Source: Enoplosus armatus
Lineage: Eukaryota; Chordata; Actinopteri; Centrarchiformes; Enoplosidae
Assembly: GCF_043641665.1 (NCBI RefSeq)
Contig: NC_092192.1
Location: forward strand, 3,011,658-3,075,657
DNA length: 64,000 bases
Direction of reading: 5' to 3'
The notes beneath the pieces are model-generated. The model was given only the letters and a program-made list of their open reading frames with translations. It ran no database searches and was not told where the DNA came from. The position numbers were made by a program, and so were the translations under genes. Position 1 is the first letter of the stretch; every line of letters starts with the position of its first letter. Below are positions 22,071-61,149 of the stretch, in pieces.

Positions 22071-22900
22071 TATTTCATGACAGACATTTTGATTTATCAT
22101 AGAGAAAATCACAGGTGTAACCAATGTCATTAATAATGGCTATTGTAAATTTAATATATATATTGCAAAAACAGTAAAGTGCAGAGTAATGTACACATGT
22201 ATAGATGCAATATATAAATAACAGTGAGGGGTAGATATGAATAAGTTACAGTATGAGCATGTGCAGCAGTTACAATAGGCAGTGCAGGTAAAGTATAAAA
22301 GTAACATTAATAGCAGATATTATATGCAGAATAAACAGCTGGAGGTATGATATGAATACAGTCTCTACATTATATGTCAGACACACAGATATGAACAGTA
22401 TGCAGCACCTTTACCAGCTGTAACATTAAAGTGATATGTACATTAATCTATAATCTAATAATAATACATATCATTCTGAAATGGGCCATTCTGCATAATG
22501 ACTATTTTTACATTTAATGTTAGCTAGTGATGTTAATTACTGGTGCTAATACTTTTGTACTTCTTCCACCACTGGGTAAATGTAGCCTATGTGTTATTGT
22601 GCTGTTTCCTGTGACTGATCTCAAACCAGCAACAGATCACTTTTCTCTGTCTGTATCATTAGTGGCCGTTTGTCTCCCCCTAGTGGCTGCTTCAGATTCA
22701 GCAGCACACCTTGACTCCACCTGCTGTGTTTTCTACAGGTGTCAGCAAAGCTTCAATTCTGTCCATCCCTGACAGCAAATCATGACAATGGAAACTGACA
22801 TCAAAACTCTTTATTAAAGGCCAAGGACGGGTATGATTAAGTGCAGATTACACACACACACACACACACACACAGACAGGAGAACCACACACCACACTGT
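22071..22900. other. Intergenic spacer between divergent KIAA1191 and pof1b promoters
   Basis: An AT-rich part (22100-22480), with many ATGTACA/TATGAATA words typical of an old retroposon tail, is followed by unique sequence and a (CA)n array at 22851-22874. No coding content is recognised. Confidence 0.45.
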
Positions 22901-23250
22901 TTTAAGAGCAACCAGGTAGAGCTTTCTATCAGCACCTCCCCCTGAGCCCTCCCACCTCCTGCTGCAGGGCCGTATTTGCATACAGTGGAGCAGAGCGCCT
23001 CCCTCAGCGGTTCGGTCTTCCTTTCCATGGAAGGACTCCTCCAACCGGACTTTCCTCTCTAGTTTGCCCAGCACAGCAGGAAGTTAAACTGGGTTCACCT
23101 CTCCGCTCCGCCAGCGCTGAACAGAAGCTTCACAGGAAAACAACGTGAGGAACTTGCGTGGTTTTTATCCCGCAGCGACTTATTCGCTTTGAGAAACTTT
23201 CTGTTGTTGGAGGGGGGGTCTGAGCTGATCCTCTCCGCCGATTCATCAAG
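22900..23250 (+). promoter_or_regulatory. pof1b promoter and 5' leader
   Basis: The 350 bp before the ATG are GC-richer than the flanks. They include an octamer ATTTGCAT at about 22974-22981 and a pyrimidine-rich stretch ending in TCTCCGCCG near the start codon. The transcription start is not determinable, and there is no clear TATA box close to the ATG. Confidence 0.4.
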
Positions 23251-48645
<25,395 letters not shown>

Positions 48646-51158
48646 ATGAATGAGAAGAAGACCCAGATGTCACCTGCCCTCCCTCTCTGCATGCCCCCCC
48701 CCTCCCCTCCCCCATCCTCAGGGCTCCCAGGGTTGGTGGTGGTTGAAATTCCTCTCCCCTTGAAATTAGGGATCATTGGTTCAAATCTTTGGTTTGACCA
48801 AATTGGGCTTGTTTGGGGTGACTGTTTTTATTTGGGGTTTTTATGAGGGAACAAACATTCCCATAATTAAAGACCAAATCTTTTCTCAGTACGTTATATC
48901 CATTTGGTTGTGAAATGGATTAAGGTGGCAGTAATGAAGCAATCGTGACAACTGGGAACTGGGCGAACAGCTGCGAGTCTCAGCTGAGATGATGTACTAT
49001 TTGGCACGAAAAGACGCTTCTTTCTCTTTCATAACTGAATTCTGTTTGATGAAGTGAAGGTTTAAGGTGGAAACATCTCAAGTCAACATTGTCTTAAACT
49101 GGCCGTTGATTGGCTGCTCTCCATACTGCCTGCAGTAGTTGTGAGAAATATTACCATGATAAACATCTAATCTCTCGATCAGACGTCAACACACAAACAG
49201 ATAATATTTCTATGAAGAATGCATGTAGACTATTCGGACCAGGTAAATGAATTATGAGCTCTCTGCAGAAGGGTTGGGAAATTACGATACGTTGCTCACA
49301 ACTGAATCACTAAACATGTGATTCTGTCATATACGGTCGTCTGTGATATATCACAAAGTAACTGAAGTGGAAAACATCCCTGAAATGGCAGATTATATGT
49401 GACAAACCACGTGAGGCACAAACAAAAGCAGAGCAGTTCAGAGTTAAACGTTCTGGAGTAAAAGAAAGTCTCAGCTCTGTCTCAGTATCACAGCAGATTG
49501 TATTGTGATATTTTGCTGTATCGATTATTTGTCCCATCCCTACTCGGCAGTTGAGCTTATAAATGACAGTAAAGCTCCACATGGATGTTCACATGTTGCC
49601 TCAAATCAAAAACAGAGAATCCATGAAAAGAAGAAAGATAGCTGCCAAACAAAGTGAAACTGATGTGTCCCAAAATCCACACTACATACGACCAGACAGC
49701 ATGAATACTAAATACAGTCGGTTTTCTAGTGTGCTGTCGATGGATACTATTCCCTCATAAATTTAAATTAAATGTAGACAGTGAGACAGCTCAAGAACGA
49801 TTGAAAAACAAAGAAATGTATTAACAATAAATAATAATAAAAATGTTGCTTTCTCTTTTCTTATTCCAAAGTTTACGTCTGAAGTTGCACGTATTGAATC
49901 ATTTCCTTTGATTTTTTTTTTTGTATACCAAAGGCTAAAAAAAGTATATTAGGACGATTAATATGTAGTACGTCCTGTACACAATTATGATATTGTACGG
50001 ATTTGGGACACTCCATGAGTTTCAGTTCATGTCGTACAAAGGGAGTAATATCTACCATGAAAGGATCAAACAGTGTCACACGGGGTGGATGCTGTACCTG
50101 CCCACAAACGGGGCTGTGTAAATGTTTCAATTCTCAATTAATTCTTAATTTAATTTAAGTTCTCAAATGTTAAACACGGTCTAATTACATGCAGCTGTAC
50201 AAGGACTTCCAGTTTAAAATTGGCTAAGTGATTATTGATCCCTTGCTGAGGGCTCACATCTTGTACATCACTCACGTCCTCACCGGAGAGAGGACAATGT
50301 GGAACCAAGCGTTATCGAAAGAGCGTCGTCTCAGCTTCCAGTTGTCACTAATGCACGTTTAAGCCTGGTGCCATCTAGCATGTAGCACGAGATCCTCCTC
50401 AAAGCCACCACAGCCGTGCTAGCCCAGGGGACGAGGAAGTGGACGTGTTACCGTGATTGCTACACTGCATGTAAATATTTATATATATAAATATATACTG
50501 CAAGATGGGCATGCTCAGTGAGTGTTTCCTCCTGTGTGACTGTAGAGCTGCCCTCCTGCAATATGGTTGTGACGAACATTAGAAAAATGGGGTCGTTTGC
50601 TTTGAGTGTTTATCTGTTGACTGTGTTTTTATTTTGAGGTTTGTATGTCTTGTTGGACTCGGAGGTGCATGGGTACGTGCTGTCCACATCTAGCACTGAT
50701 GTGTTTGTATATGTGCAATGTCTCACATCCATGAGAGGAAATGCAAGCTTGCACTGACTCCCATGGGTGTAATGTATTTGCAGCGGGTGGGTGGGGTTAG
50801 GGGCTGGATGACTGGATGTATAGAACTGGAGCATGATTATATGGTGTTTTATGATGGTGGAAGAACAATTTAAAGCACAATATTATGTTGAGTTTTCCTG
50901 GTTGTCTCTGTTCAGGCTTTTTACACAAGGAAGCATGTGGACGGTTTCGTGTCCGCTGGGCGCTCGTCTTTACGGAGCAGCGGCCTGTTTCACTGATCCG
51001 CAGCTTGATTGCAGTTCAGGGTCGAACGTTTACAGGAACTATTACACTGAAACTAGCCGGCTTCACACTGAGGCTGTTTATTTATTAAAAAAAATCTTCT
51101 TCAACTGGTTGAACGTGAAAGAGACGTTACAAACAGTCATGTTTCCTGTTGCCAATAA
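48646..51158 (+). other. Probable 3' UTR of pof1b, candidate poly(A) signal at 51153-51158
   Basis: After the TAA at 48645 there is no coding match. CCAATAAAACC near 51153 is a good terminal signal. Earlier AATAAA hexamers near 49830 could end shorter forms. A poly-C/CT patch lies at 48685-48718. Confidence 0.35.
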
Positions 51159-53532
51159 AACCAGCTTCATCCACATTATATACATATTGAAGTAGTAAAG
51201 ACGCTGTAATAGCTGCGTATGTACAGGACACGTAATAACGGTGATACACAGGTGTAACCTTTACAGACACCATGTGGTGACCATTTCTATTCATCAGTTT
51301 TTAATCTCTTGGAACAGATTTCCCCCCATTTGATCAAATCCACAGCTTTCTTTATGCGTCTGATAGCAGTCTGAGTCTATGAGTAAAGACTTTATACTTT
51401 ACAATGAACCCATTAAATAAACACAGTTTAACCATGAGCATATAAACGGCCGTAAAGCCGACTGAGAACTATTTGTGTATGTTGTTCTGGTATATTGGTC
51501 AGTTTGTACAGCCTCTGAATTTAATGACTTCCATTACTGTACTTTTAGTAAAGAGGAGTTGTTGTGGATTGGACAGATGGACATAATGTAATGCTAATGA
51601 GCTGTGCTGTTTGCGTTTTTCCACCTCTACCTGGGGGGGTTTTGCCTGTCCGACTCGTGCATTATGCCTGAAGCTCAGCTAAGGGGTGATTTCAGTTTGT
51701 GCAACAGATCTGGTTTACAGATACATGTACTGTAACTGGTTTAACAGGCTGCAGCACCAGTTCCTAGCTGCTAAGTGTATTTTAAAAAGTTTTAGCCATA
51801 CTGCATCGACATTCTCCTTAAACATATGCTGAACACTACTGACAGAAAAGAGCTGCCCAGTGGACACCGAGCCGAATTTCTGTAGGAATCCTGTAAAAAA
51901 AAAAAAAAAAAAAAAAAATATGTTGACTATCATGGGACCTCAAGTGCCTTATTGTGTTAGCAAGCTAATGTTGGGCTAGCATCACTGTTTGGTTGACAGA
52001 ATATTATCATCATCATCTGGTCAGTTGGTCAAAATCTGGCAACTCTGATCATTTTCAAACAGCTTTGGCTCTTTGGTTGCCCAAAGAAAGGCCCTCATTT
52101 GCTTGCTATCATGACGATCTGTGAGGAGACCGAATCCTGCCTTTCTTTGCCAGCAGAGAATAAATTGTATGTTGAGCTAAATTAACTGGTTGTAGCTAAT
52201 CTGCAAATAGATGTGTCTAAATATATTTTCATATGCAAAGAGTTTTTCTTTATTCTCCAGTTCAGGAGGATTTGGGCTGCGCTGCCTCGGTCCTCTCCAC
52301 TGAGATGTTTCAGCTGTGATAGATTGTGATTAAAGTCAGTATGTACGTATCTTGTTTTGTGTTTTACTTGCATGATAAAAACAACACAATCAGTGTGGTC
52401 ACGTTAAAGAGTCGGTTCATCCAAATGATAAACAAAGGACTAAACTTCCCTCCTTTACTTTCACATATCTGTATGTGTGTTTCTTGTTTTCTGCCTATTT
52501 CCTTTTTATGTTACAAAATAATGTAAACTAGTTTACTAGCTTCTCAAGTGCTCCTAACTTGAACCAGCTCCATTTGCTGAAGACTGTGACATGTGGTCGA
52601 AAGTAAATAGACGCTTGAGTTTACGTTCCTAAAGGTCAAGAATGGAATAATGAATATTTGCTTTCAGTCTTTGTTTCCTTCTTTTACCTTCCCTTTCTTC
52701 CTCTCTTTCCTTCCTTTTTTATTTCAACACAAAAGCACCTATAAACAATATTTTTATAATAATGTATGAAATGACAACGTGAAAACAATGTGACAGCGTG
52801 ATAGGGCTCGCTCGTAGTGATGAACCTACAGAGAATAATCACCTGAATCTGCAGCTCCCCTCAGCTTTACATCGTTTTATCACAAGTTTTATAATGGATA
52901 ATATTGGATTTCCATTCTCAGGTGGCCAGAAACTTGACTCCAAATGAATGATAATGTTGCTCTGTAACTTCTGGATGTGTAAATAAGCAACTGCTTACTA
53001 ACAAGTTCACTATATCAACTTAAGAATATGTTTCTGCTGCCCCCAAGTGGCCAAAAGGAATAGCTATTGTAGGTTAAAGGGCAAAAGCCACTCGAACTTT
53101 TACAACTTTTAAAGAGTACGTTATGTGTATTTCTTCCCCAAAAAATGTACCTTTCCCCCCATTTTTTCCCATTAACGTTAAATGAAATGTCTTCGGCTGC
53201 AGGAGTCTATCCCAGCATGCATTTGGTGAATATGAAATGGAGACTCGTACATCAGCACTGCATCCCATACAGTATTTCTATGAAAGTTCCTTGGACTGTA
53301 GATAAAGTTTCTATTCCAGGTGTGTCCAGCAGAGGGAGCCAGCCTCCCTCAGCAGCTCACTCCTCACTCGGGGTCAATGAGTAGAGCTGATGGAGCAGAG
53401 AGACAGAGAATGAGGTCATCGCAGCTCTGTAGGGCTTGGCTCATTTGGCTGCTTGTCAACCATTTTGACTCCAGTCACTTTCTCGAAGCCCACATGGCCA
53501 CAGGAGAAAGCACAAACCATCACAGAGCACTG

Positions 53533-53560
53533 AGACGGTCCTGACGGTCCTGACGGTCCT
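53533..53560 (+). repeat. 9-bp tandem repeat GACGGTCCT, three copies
   Basis: Three perfect adjacent units in intergenic DNA. Confidence 0.9.
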
Positions 53561-54987
53561 GCGGCCAGGGAAGTAACAGATTACGTGCAGCAGGATTACA
53601 GAGATCAGACTACTAATAATTAGTTGCTATGATTGATTATCGATACTGAACAAGTTAAATAATCTGGTCTGAGATTCTGACAGGAGATTCATGGTTTGGG
53701 GAAACATCCTGAAGTATTGAGAGGATAAAGAAAAGTAACTTTGAGGACTTTTGCTCTGTACAAAAGTGCATTTGAAAGGACAAAAATATAGTCTTAAAAA
53801 GCGAAAGGTATCCAAAAGTGAGATACATTTTTCATTTTTTTTTATTTATTTATACCCATTGCCTATTTTATCCTTACTGCATTTATTGTGGTTTTATTTT
53901 TTTGTCATCTTTAAGTCTGGACTGATAACAGTCTGTTATTACTACAACAGTTACTGGGGCTAAGTTCATGTTATGGCTGAAATCATTCTCCACGTCTGCT
54001 CTCTCTCCTCACTGACATTTCTTGACTGAATCAATTATGCAGCCCATTCTATGTAGGCCTCATGAATTAAATATGAGGAGTTACACTGAAAAGAAAAACC
54101 CAAAACAAACACGTTTTAAATTATTTTAACCTGGATTAAATCATGATATGTTTATGTATATATATTTTCTTTAATAATGTGCAGTATTATTGTTGTATAT
54201 TAAATGCAAAGTGGGGTAATAATGCTCCTCTATAAGAACAGGCTGGGAAGCAGAAATGTTTCCTCTGCTGCTGAAACTGCCTGGCACTTTATTTCTGTGG
54301 ATTAAATGTGTAGGACCTGATCTGATGAAGCATCTGATCGTCGTCCAAATATCTGTGTGACATCGAGAGAGAATGAGCGAATGCTCTTTTTGTTGTTTTC
54401 CATACTTGATAATAAATGGGTCTCAAACGTTTCAAAATCAGGGGATTTAAAGGGCCAGTTCACCCAAATCATGAAGCGAAAAATACAACAAATACTGCAG
54501 CTCTGTTGCTCTCACTGTGTTTTCTGACGCTGCTGTGGTTCAAGTTAAAGTTAGGGAGCAGTGAGAGTGAATCAAAACAAAAAGAAATGCTTCGTAGTGC
54601 TCAGGGGAACTGCTGTCTGGTGAAGTTATGTGTGGCTTCCTCTCTATGAGCGACATCTTTCACACACACATGTCCTTCCTCATTTTCAAGTCGCCAGCAA
54701 ACAAAACAAACGGTGTGTGTAAATCAGTGTAGATGAGTTCAAAGCAACCTACAAAATAAAGCTCTCCCTTTTTATGTCTTTCTTTATTCCTATATTATCA
54801 CTTTGTACTTTTAACTAAAGTTTACTTGGCCCATAAATCAAAAACATGGTCAAAAAACTGTTTGCTGCCGTCCTCACTCTCGCTCCCACTACTGATGTTT
54901 GTCACTTGAACGTAAACAAAACGTCGTTTTTGAGCAAACATTGAGCTTTTTCATGAACATAAAAAATCTCTTACACACAACCACATG

Positions 54988-55013
54988 CTCTCTCTCTCTC
55001 TCTCTCTCTCTCT

Positions 55014-55063
<50 letters not shown>
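54988..55063 (+). repeat. (CT)n microsatellite
   Basis: About 37 units with one TTA interruption near 55013. Shorter CT tracts follow at 55117-55133 and 55272-55301. Confidence 0.97.
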
Positions 55064-55065
<2 letters not shown>

Positions 55066-55269
55066 CATATACAACTTCTTTCTGTCACATTCACATTCAG
55101 CACGTCTGATGTATTCTCTCTCTCTCTCTCTCTGTAAACCCAATATCCTCTGAGGCCCGGGGGTTTTAGAGTGTAAAGGCAGTGCAGAGGCAGGAAGAGA
55201 GAGACTGCATTATCCACATCAAAGAGCCAGAGTTAACAGCCATAATCAATGCTTCCCCATTACGCACTC

Positions 55270-55302
<33 letters not shown>

Positions 55303-55660
55303 ATCAGATCAATATGCTTTATTGGCATGAATGGAAGTATGATATTAATACTGTATTGGCAAAAATACATCAGAGATGAGAATTCATCAACAAAAGGTGG
55401 CAACACAGAAAGGTTTTGAAACAGTAGCTGTGAAGTCTGAACATCCTCCCAAAATTTCAAATTTTGAGTCGAGAAATCAGAATCAGACTTTTTGAAAGAC
55501 AACGGCCAGAACAAACGGCTGATATTACAATATACAAACTCACTGTTACAAACACACGAATATGTGAACTGATTAACTTGCATTAGAGCTCTACTTTAGG
55601 CCACAAAGCATTAAAATGGTATAAAATGCAAAAAGAGTTGGTAGATTTTATATCCACTAT
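55303..55660 (-). mobile_element. Possible dispersed repeat with CTTTATTGGCATGAATG
   Basis: ATGCTTTATTGGCATGAATG next to a CT tract resembles one end of a repeat common in fish. The other boundary is unclear. Confidence 0.3.
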
Positions 55661-56436
55661 ACATAGGTAGATACTCATACATGTGTGCAAACATTCAGTG
55701 CAATTACACGTACTTTAAGTTATTCCCTTTTAACCCTTTTAGATCACATCTAACAATATATGTCAAAGAAATTACAAAAAAATCAGTTTCTTTGTATTTT
55801 TATATCAAAATCCAATCATGTTTTCTTCCTGTGAAACAAAACAGCTTGAAGCAACCAATAATATCATGACATCCACCCATCAATCAATCTTCAACTTTAG
55901 CGGCACAGAGCTAACGCTCATCAGTTAGCTAGCTAACAGTCGGTTAGGACACGCCCACTTTTCAGCGTTCAGATGGTATTCCTCTCGACGTTACATCCAG
56001 CCTGCAGATCCTGTTTCGGGGCTTTAGAGGCTCTCAAAACGGCGTTTCATCTCGACTTTAAGGTGCCTTGAGGAGTTTTTGACCACTAGCAGCGCAATGT
56101 GACAATATGAACATTATTAACGAACGATGATGAGATAACACACAAATGATTAAACTGAAATCTTCTATATACTTGTAGAATGTACAATAAGGAAAATGAA
56201 AATCACATTTTCTGTCTCTTTTGTCCTCATCGACCCCTTACCCCCCCCCCACACAGCCAGGCCTATCGACCCCTCTCCCCCAGTAACCAGGGCCCATGCC
56301 TGGGGTCAGCGACCCACTGAAGCCCCCCCCCCACCACCTCACACTGATGCAAATCCAACGGCAGCACAGCGTAAAGCAAAAAGTTCATTTGTGTTTCAGT
56401 TCTCTTTCTTTCAGATTTCTCTGCTCTTTTTCCCAC

Positions 56437-56502
56437 TGAGGTGGAATGCACTTATTGTAAATTGCTTTGGATAAAAGCATCAGCCAAATGAATGTAATGT
56501 AA
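56437..56502 (+). mobile_element. SINE/LINE 3' tail (GCTTTGGATAAAAGCATC type)
   Basis: TGTAAATTGCTTTGGATAAA followed by AGCATCAGCCAAATGAATG and TGTAATGTAA resembles a 3' tail that recurs across teleost genomes with a short TGTAA-type terminal repeat. The body upstream is not recognisable. Confidence 0.6.
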
Positions 56503-57000
56503 TTTTCTCAGTCTAATAATCTTGTGGTTAAAATGAGGCAGCAGTCACTGTTTCTAGAAGCTCTCTCCTGACCACTGATGTAGCAGGAACAAACTTAATT
56601 CAAGGAAAATTCTGCTTTACTACAATTTAGGTATTATTTTAGTTGCTTTTGCCCTCATTTCTATTGGTTGTGATATTCTTGTACTCAAGGTCATTTCTTA
56701 GATGTGGAGGCGAGGTGGCCTCACTACAACAAAGTCCACTTGATTTGGAGGTGTGATTGTGTTTACGGCCACCTGGCTCAACCTAGTGGACTCAGCGCTT
56801 AATGCACCTGGGCCTCCGATTGATAAGCCCCGCCCACTAGCAGCCACAAGAAACTTGCATTTCATCGACAGTAATTCAAAAGAGAAAACATTACTCACAA
56901 ATGGAAGTAAAAGTACAAATAGATATGTATACTGAATGTTTTTCAACACCACAACAACAGATATAACAGATGAACCCTCCTGGGTCTCCAGATCTGGATA

Positions 57001-57035
57001 ACTGTCCATAACTGTCCATAACTGTCCATAACTGT
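57001..57035 (+). repeat. 10-bp tandem repeat ACTGTCCATA
   Basis: Three complete units and a partial fourth. Confidence 0.9.
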
Positions 57036-57091
57036 AGAGGTTGCATCGAATCAATCTGGATATTTTCAGTTTGCCACCAGTCACGACAGTC

Positions 57092-57164
57092 ATCTCTCTC
57101 TCTCTCTGTCTCTCTCTCTCTCTGTCTCTCTGTCTCTCTCTCTCTGTCTCTCTCTCTCTGTGTG

Positions 57165-57196
<32 letters not shown>

Positions 57197-57414
57197 TCTG
57201 TGTCTCTCTCTCTCTCTGTCTCTCTCTCTCTCTGTCTCTCTCTGTGTCTCTCTCTCTCTGTGTGTGTCTCTCTCTCTCTCTCTGTCTCTCTGTCTCTCTC
57301 TCTCTGTCTCTCTCTCTCTGTGTCTCTGCCTCTCTCTGTCTCTCTCTCTCTCTCTGTCTCTCTGCCTCTCTCTGTCTCTCTCTCTCTCTCTCTCCCTGTC
57401 TCTCTCTGTCTCTC
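57092..57414 (+). repeat. Complex CT/CTGT pyrimidine array, about 320 bp
   Basis: CT runs interrupted by TGTC, TGTGTC and TGCC steps at irregular spacing. It produces long spurious open frames on both strands (Ser/Leu/Cys-rich on +, Arg/Glu-rich on -). Confidence 0.95.
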
Positions 57415-58510
57415 CACCCTGCCAGGAAAGTGTTGACAGCTCTCATCTTTCATCCATTTGATGTAATTATGCTCCTCTATACACATTCGAAGCTCCCCAT
57501 TCACATTTTATGGTGTGATGAAAGGCCACATAGTGTTGTTTCTCTCTAAGCTTCTCCTGCTCAGATTTAACCTCAGGTACAGGATAATCGTCCCTGTTAG
57601 TTGACGTTCCCAAAAGGACGTGTCGAACTGCTTAACCCACCAGGAGTTGGATGAAGATTGTATTTTTTGTGTAATTCAGGTTCATGGTCAGACAGACTCA
57701 AATGCACTTGTGCTGAGAGTGAATTCAAACTAATTTGGTCAATTAATCTTTAAAACTATGTCTGATAAAAGACTCCCCCGCCTCTCCCCTTGTGCCGCAG
57801 TGTTTGGACACTTCTCAAGCCTTCGGCCACCTTCAGGTCAAAATGAAAACGCAACATCTCACCTGTCAAATGTGTAGACGGACACACGTCAGTAACAGGA
57901 ACAGTAAAAAAAATTATTAGATTAGATTTCTGCATCAGGACGTCATAAAATGTGACTGATAGAATAATAATAATAATAAAATCTATAGCCTTGTTAGTCT
58001 GGGAAACACCACAGGTTCAGTAAGTCTGACGTCTTGTTCAGTCTCAGGCTGATGTTACAGGACTGATGACGTACCTGTGTGTACCTGAATGAGCCAAGAT
58101 GCACATTTTGCTTTCATATTATAAAGTGTGATGAACACTGCAGCCTAATAATCAGTCATCAGGGAAACTCTTCCTACATATTTAAATCAACATCGTGTTG
58201 TTTGTGTGTTCTCGTATTAAGTGGAAGGAAAGGTGCACTGAGTGACCTGCAGTGTGTTGGTGTGTAATGGAGTTACACTGTAAGAGATACTGTAGATTGT
58301 TAGCCTATAGAAAACCTCCTCCCTATCTCTCTTTTAATGTCTGGGCTCTGGTTTGTTTCACTTAATTCTATCTCCCCATCTCCTGATCCATCCATCAGTG
58401 TCTCTCTTCGTCTCTCACACACACTCTCTCCCTCTCTTCCTCTCTCTGCTCGTCTCACATTGTGTCTCTTTGCAACTCATTTTCACTTCCATCATCCTTT
58501 CCTTTCTCTC

Positions 58511-58525
58511 CCCCCCCCCCCCCCT
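58511..58525 (+). repeat. Poly-C run
   Basis: About 14 C residues; a similar run of about 18 C is at 62263-62281. Lengths may be affected by sequencing error. Confidence 0.85.
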
Positions 58526-58559
58526 TGATGAGAGAGTGAATGAGAGGGTGAGCGAGTGA

Positions 58560-58800
58560 GTGTGGGCGAGCGGGCATAGCCGCTGATGCACTCCTGGTCA
58601 TTAATAAAAGTTTTATACACAGTCAGGAAATGCATTTGAGCCCCGGTGGCTGGAGCTCCTCTCAGACACACAGGAAATGGGCGCTTGGCCGACAGCCAAT
58701 CCTGCTATTTCAGGGGATCGTCCGGAGCCAATCAAGCTGGGCCTGGTCAGTTAATGGATCAGTGGCTCTACTCTTCTCTACACCCAAATATCAGCAATAA
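58560..58800. promoter_or_regulatory. Candidate conserved non-coding element
   Basis: A block of balanced composition in repeat-rich intergenic DNA. It contains CATTAATAAAAGTTTTATAC (homeodomain-type AT cores), GCCAATCC and AGCCAATCAAGC (CCAAT cores) and GATCAGTGG. It has no ORF and no repeat character. The suggestion rests on composition and motif density only. Confidence 0.3.
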
Positions 58801-59099
58801 TTAGAAGGTGTGGGGTTGCTGAGCAGGGTGGGAGCTTTGTCAGAGGCACAGCCTGAAACGTAGTGAACTGAGGAAATAATCGTATAAATCCAAAAATCAG
58901 CCACGTTTACCGGATGACAACAATTTAGCCTGTGACGTGCATGTGACACAACAAAGAGCAATGCGAGGGGTGCTCCAACACAACGCTAACATCCGCAGAT
59001 GGAGAACCATATTCACTGTGCCTTCTTGACTGATTAAAGCCCATATGTGGAAGGTTTTGTTGACTCATAGTGGTGTAAAAAAGGCTGCCAAAGATCAGG

Positions 59100-59760
59100 A
59101 GTCTATGCTAGCCGTTTTGTGAGGCTATACTTAGGAATAACGATGCTTTGAGCTAAATGCTAACTTCAACATGCTAACATGGTCACAGTGAAGATGTTCA
59201 CGTGCTGATACTAAACAGGTATAATGTTTACCATATTCTCCATCTTAGTTTAGTATGTTAGCATGCTAACTTGTACTAATTAGCAAAAAACACATAGTAC
59301 AGCTGAGGGGGATGGGAATGCCATGAACTTATATAAGATGAAATATAAATATAAAGTATTTAAAGTTAAGTTATAAACCAAAGTATTGGACAAATTGAAA
59401 TTTTAAACTTATGTTGTCATCAGAACTCATCCTCTGGGAACAACAGAGGTCTGTATCGACTTTTGTGCCAATCCGTCCCGTAGATGTTGAGATATTTCAC
59501 AGGATAAGTGAATATTCTGACCTGCTGGTGGAGAAAAAGTTATGGGATCACCAAAGCATTAAGATTTATCCTCTGGGCACCATGGATATCTGTACCAAAT
59601 TTCATGGCAATCCATCCATTATTTGTCAAGCTATTTCACTAAAGCCAAACCTGCTGGTGCAAAAGAAAAAGTCAGACTTTTCCTCTGGTGAATGTCAATC
59701 CACCAGTAGTTGATAAGATATTTCAGTCTAGACCAAAAGGTAGATGGACTGACGGATTGC
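59100..59760 (+). mobile_element. Dispersed teleost repeat, GCTAAC-rich, copy 1
   Basis: Contains ACATGCTAACATGGTCACAG, TTAGCATGCTAACTTG, AAACCAAAGTATTGGACAAA and two rounds of GGCAATCC-type blocks. It is a repeat I recall as very common in perciform fish. The 100-codon ORF at 59411-59713 lies inside it and is not a gene. Confidence 0.6.
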
Positions 59761-60372
59761 TAGCATGGCTAAAAATGAGGAGGATTTTTCTTTTTGTTTT
59801 CTCTGAGAGGTGTAAGTGTGATAATGAACACTAAAGTGTCCGGATTCATAAAATAATGGAGCTTAAAAGAAATAAGGCACGCTGCTTCTCCTTTGCCATT
59901 CCTCTCTTCTTGCCTATACATTGTCTTCCTCTATCACACCTCCTCATGCATTATTTCTCACATAACGTCTGTAATGAAACTTTTAGTGAGCTGATTTTAC
60001 TCTGGTGTTACTTGCCAGTCCCACCTCAGCTCAGCCCTGTTAGCCAAAATATGGATTTTCTGGCTCCAATAATTGACAAACACACACACAGGCTTCAAAA
60101 CATCTCTTCAGAAACCATATGGGTGAGAACACAGGCTCAACTAGTCTACAAACTGTCAACTTATTACTAATACTGATAAAAGACGTCAACAAAAACCACT
60201 AAAATGGCTCTGCAGCTGTGAGCCGAGTCACATGGATTCATCAAACCTGTCGTCAGCACAGTTTTAATACAAACCTCAGAGCAAATAAAGTGAGGAGAAA
60301 TAACTTCTCTTTCAAATTTCACTTCATGTCTGACTGTTCAGCCACTTCAGATAAAAGCTTCCAGTGAAAGGC

Positions 60373-60373
<1 letters not shown>

Positions 60374-60421
<48 letters not shown>

Positions 60422-60546
60422 GCTCACGTGAGAGACACACTGTAATGTGTTGTGTAAGTTGACACCCATGTGCTTCATGGGTGGGACGCCTCCTCCCCTT
60501 CCAGCAGGCGTTTGTTACTGCAGCACAATGACACACAACCAGATCA

Positions 60547-60590
<44 letters not shown>

Positions 60591-60597
60591 CACACAG
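60374..60597 (+). repeat. (GT)n and (CA)n arrays
   Basis: GT tract at 60374-60420 and CA tract at 60551-60597, an inverted pair about 130 bp apart. Confidence 0.96.
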
Positions 60598-61149
60598 GAT
60601 GAGTGTGTCCAGAGTGGAGCGCCGGCAGAAATGAATGACTTTGTCAGCTGTATGCTGTTAACCAGGCCATTTGACATTGATCCCTGCCTGACCCAGAACA
60701 TCTCTCCATCTCTCTCACACACACTCACACAAACACACACTCCACCGCTTAATTGCCATGCAAGTTGCATGTTAAAGAAGCATTATTTCAGGAAATCGTT
60801 CTACAAGAAGATTAATGTGCAAACTGTGTGCCACCAACATACGTGCACTCTCTCACTGGGTGTCGTTTCTTAGCTTTTCTTCAGGCGTGGAGTACCTGGT
60901 GAGTTAGTTCATCCAGAGAAGGTGGCAGATTTTAAATGAAGCAAACAAAACAGAAACATAGATAGTATGAATCCAGCAGCAGAGATCAAAAGTATCATGG
61001 TATTATCTTTAAAAATCACATGTACAAAGCTGTAAAAAAACAATCAAAAGTATTCAGCAATACTAGGATAACAATTTGAAATGTTTTCTAGAGAATTTCT
61101 AGAGAAAGAATCTACTGCATCTGTAAGACTGTTCTTTGGCACATTGTTA

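Noticed and set aside
22100..22480. AT-rich stretch considered as a retroposon between the divergent promoters
   Set aside because: It has tail-like word composition, but I could not identify ends or a family, so I list it only as spacer content.
56698..57504. 268-codon ORF on - rich in Arg-Glu repeats and mirrored Ser/Leu-rich ORFs on +
   Set aside because: It is a translation of the CT/GA microsatellite; all frames stay open simply because the repeat lacks stop codons.
59411..59713. 100-codon ORF on +
   Set aside because: It lies inside a dispersed repeat whose blocks recur at 61150-61390.
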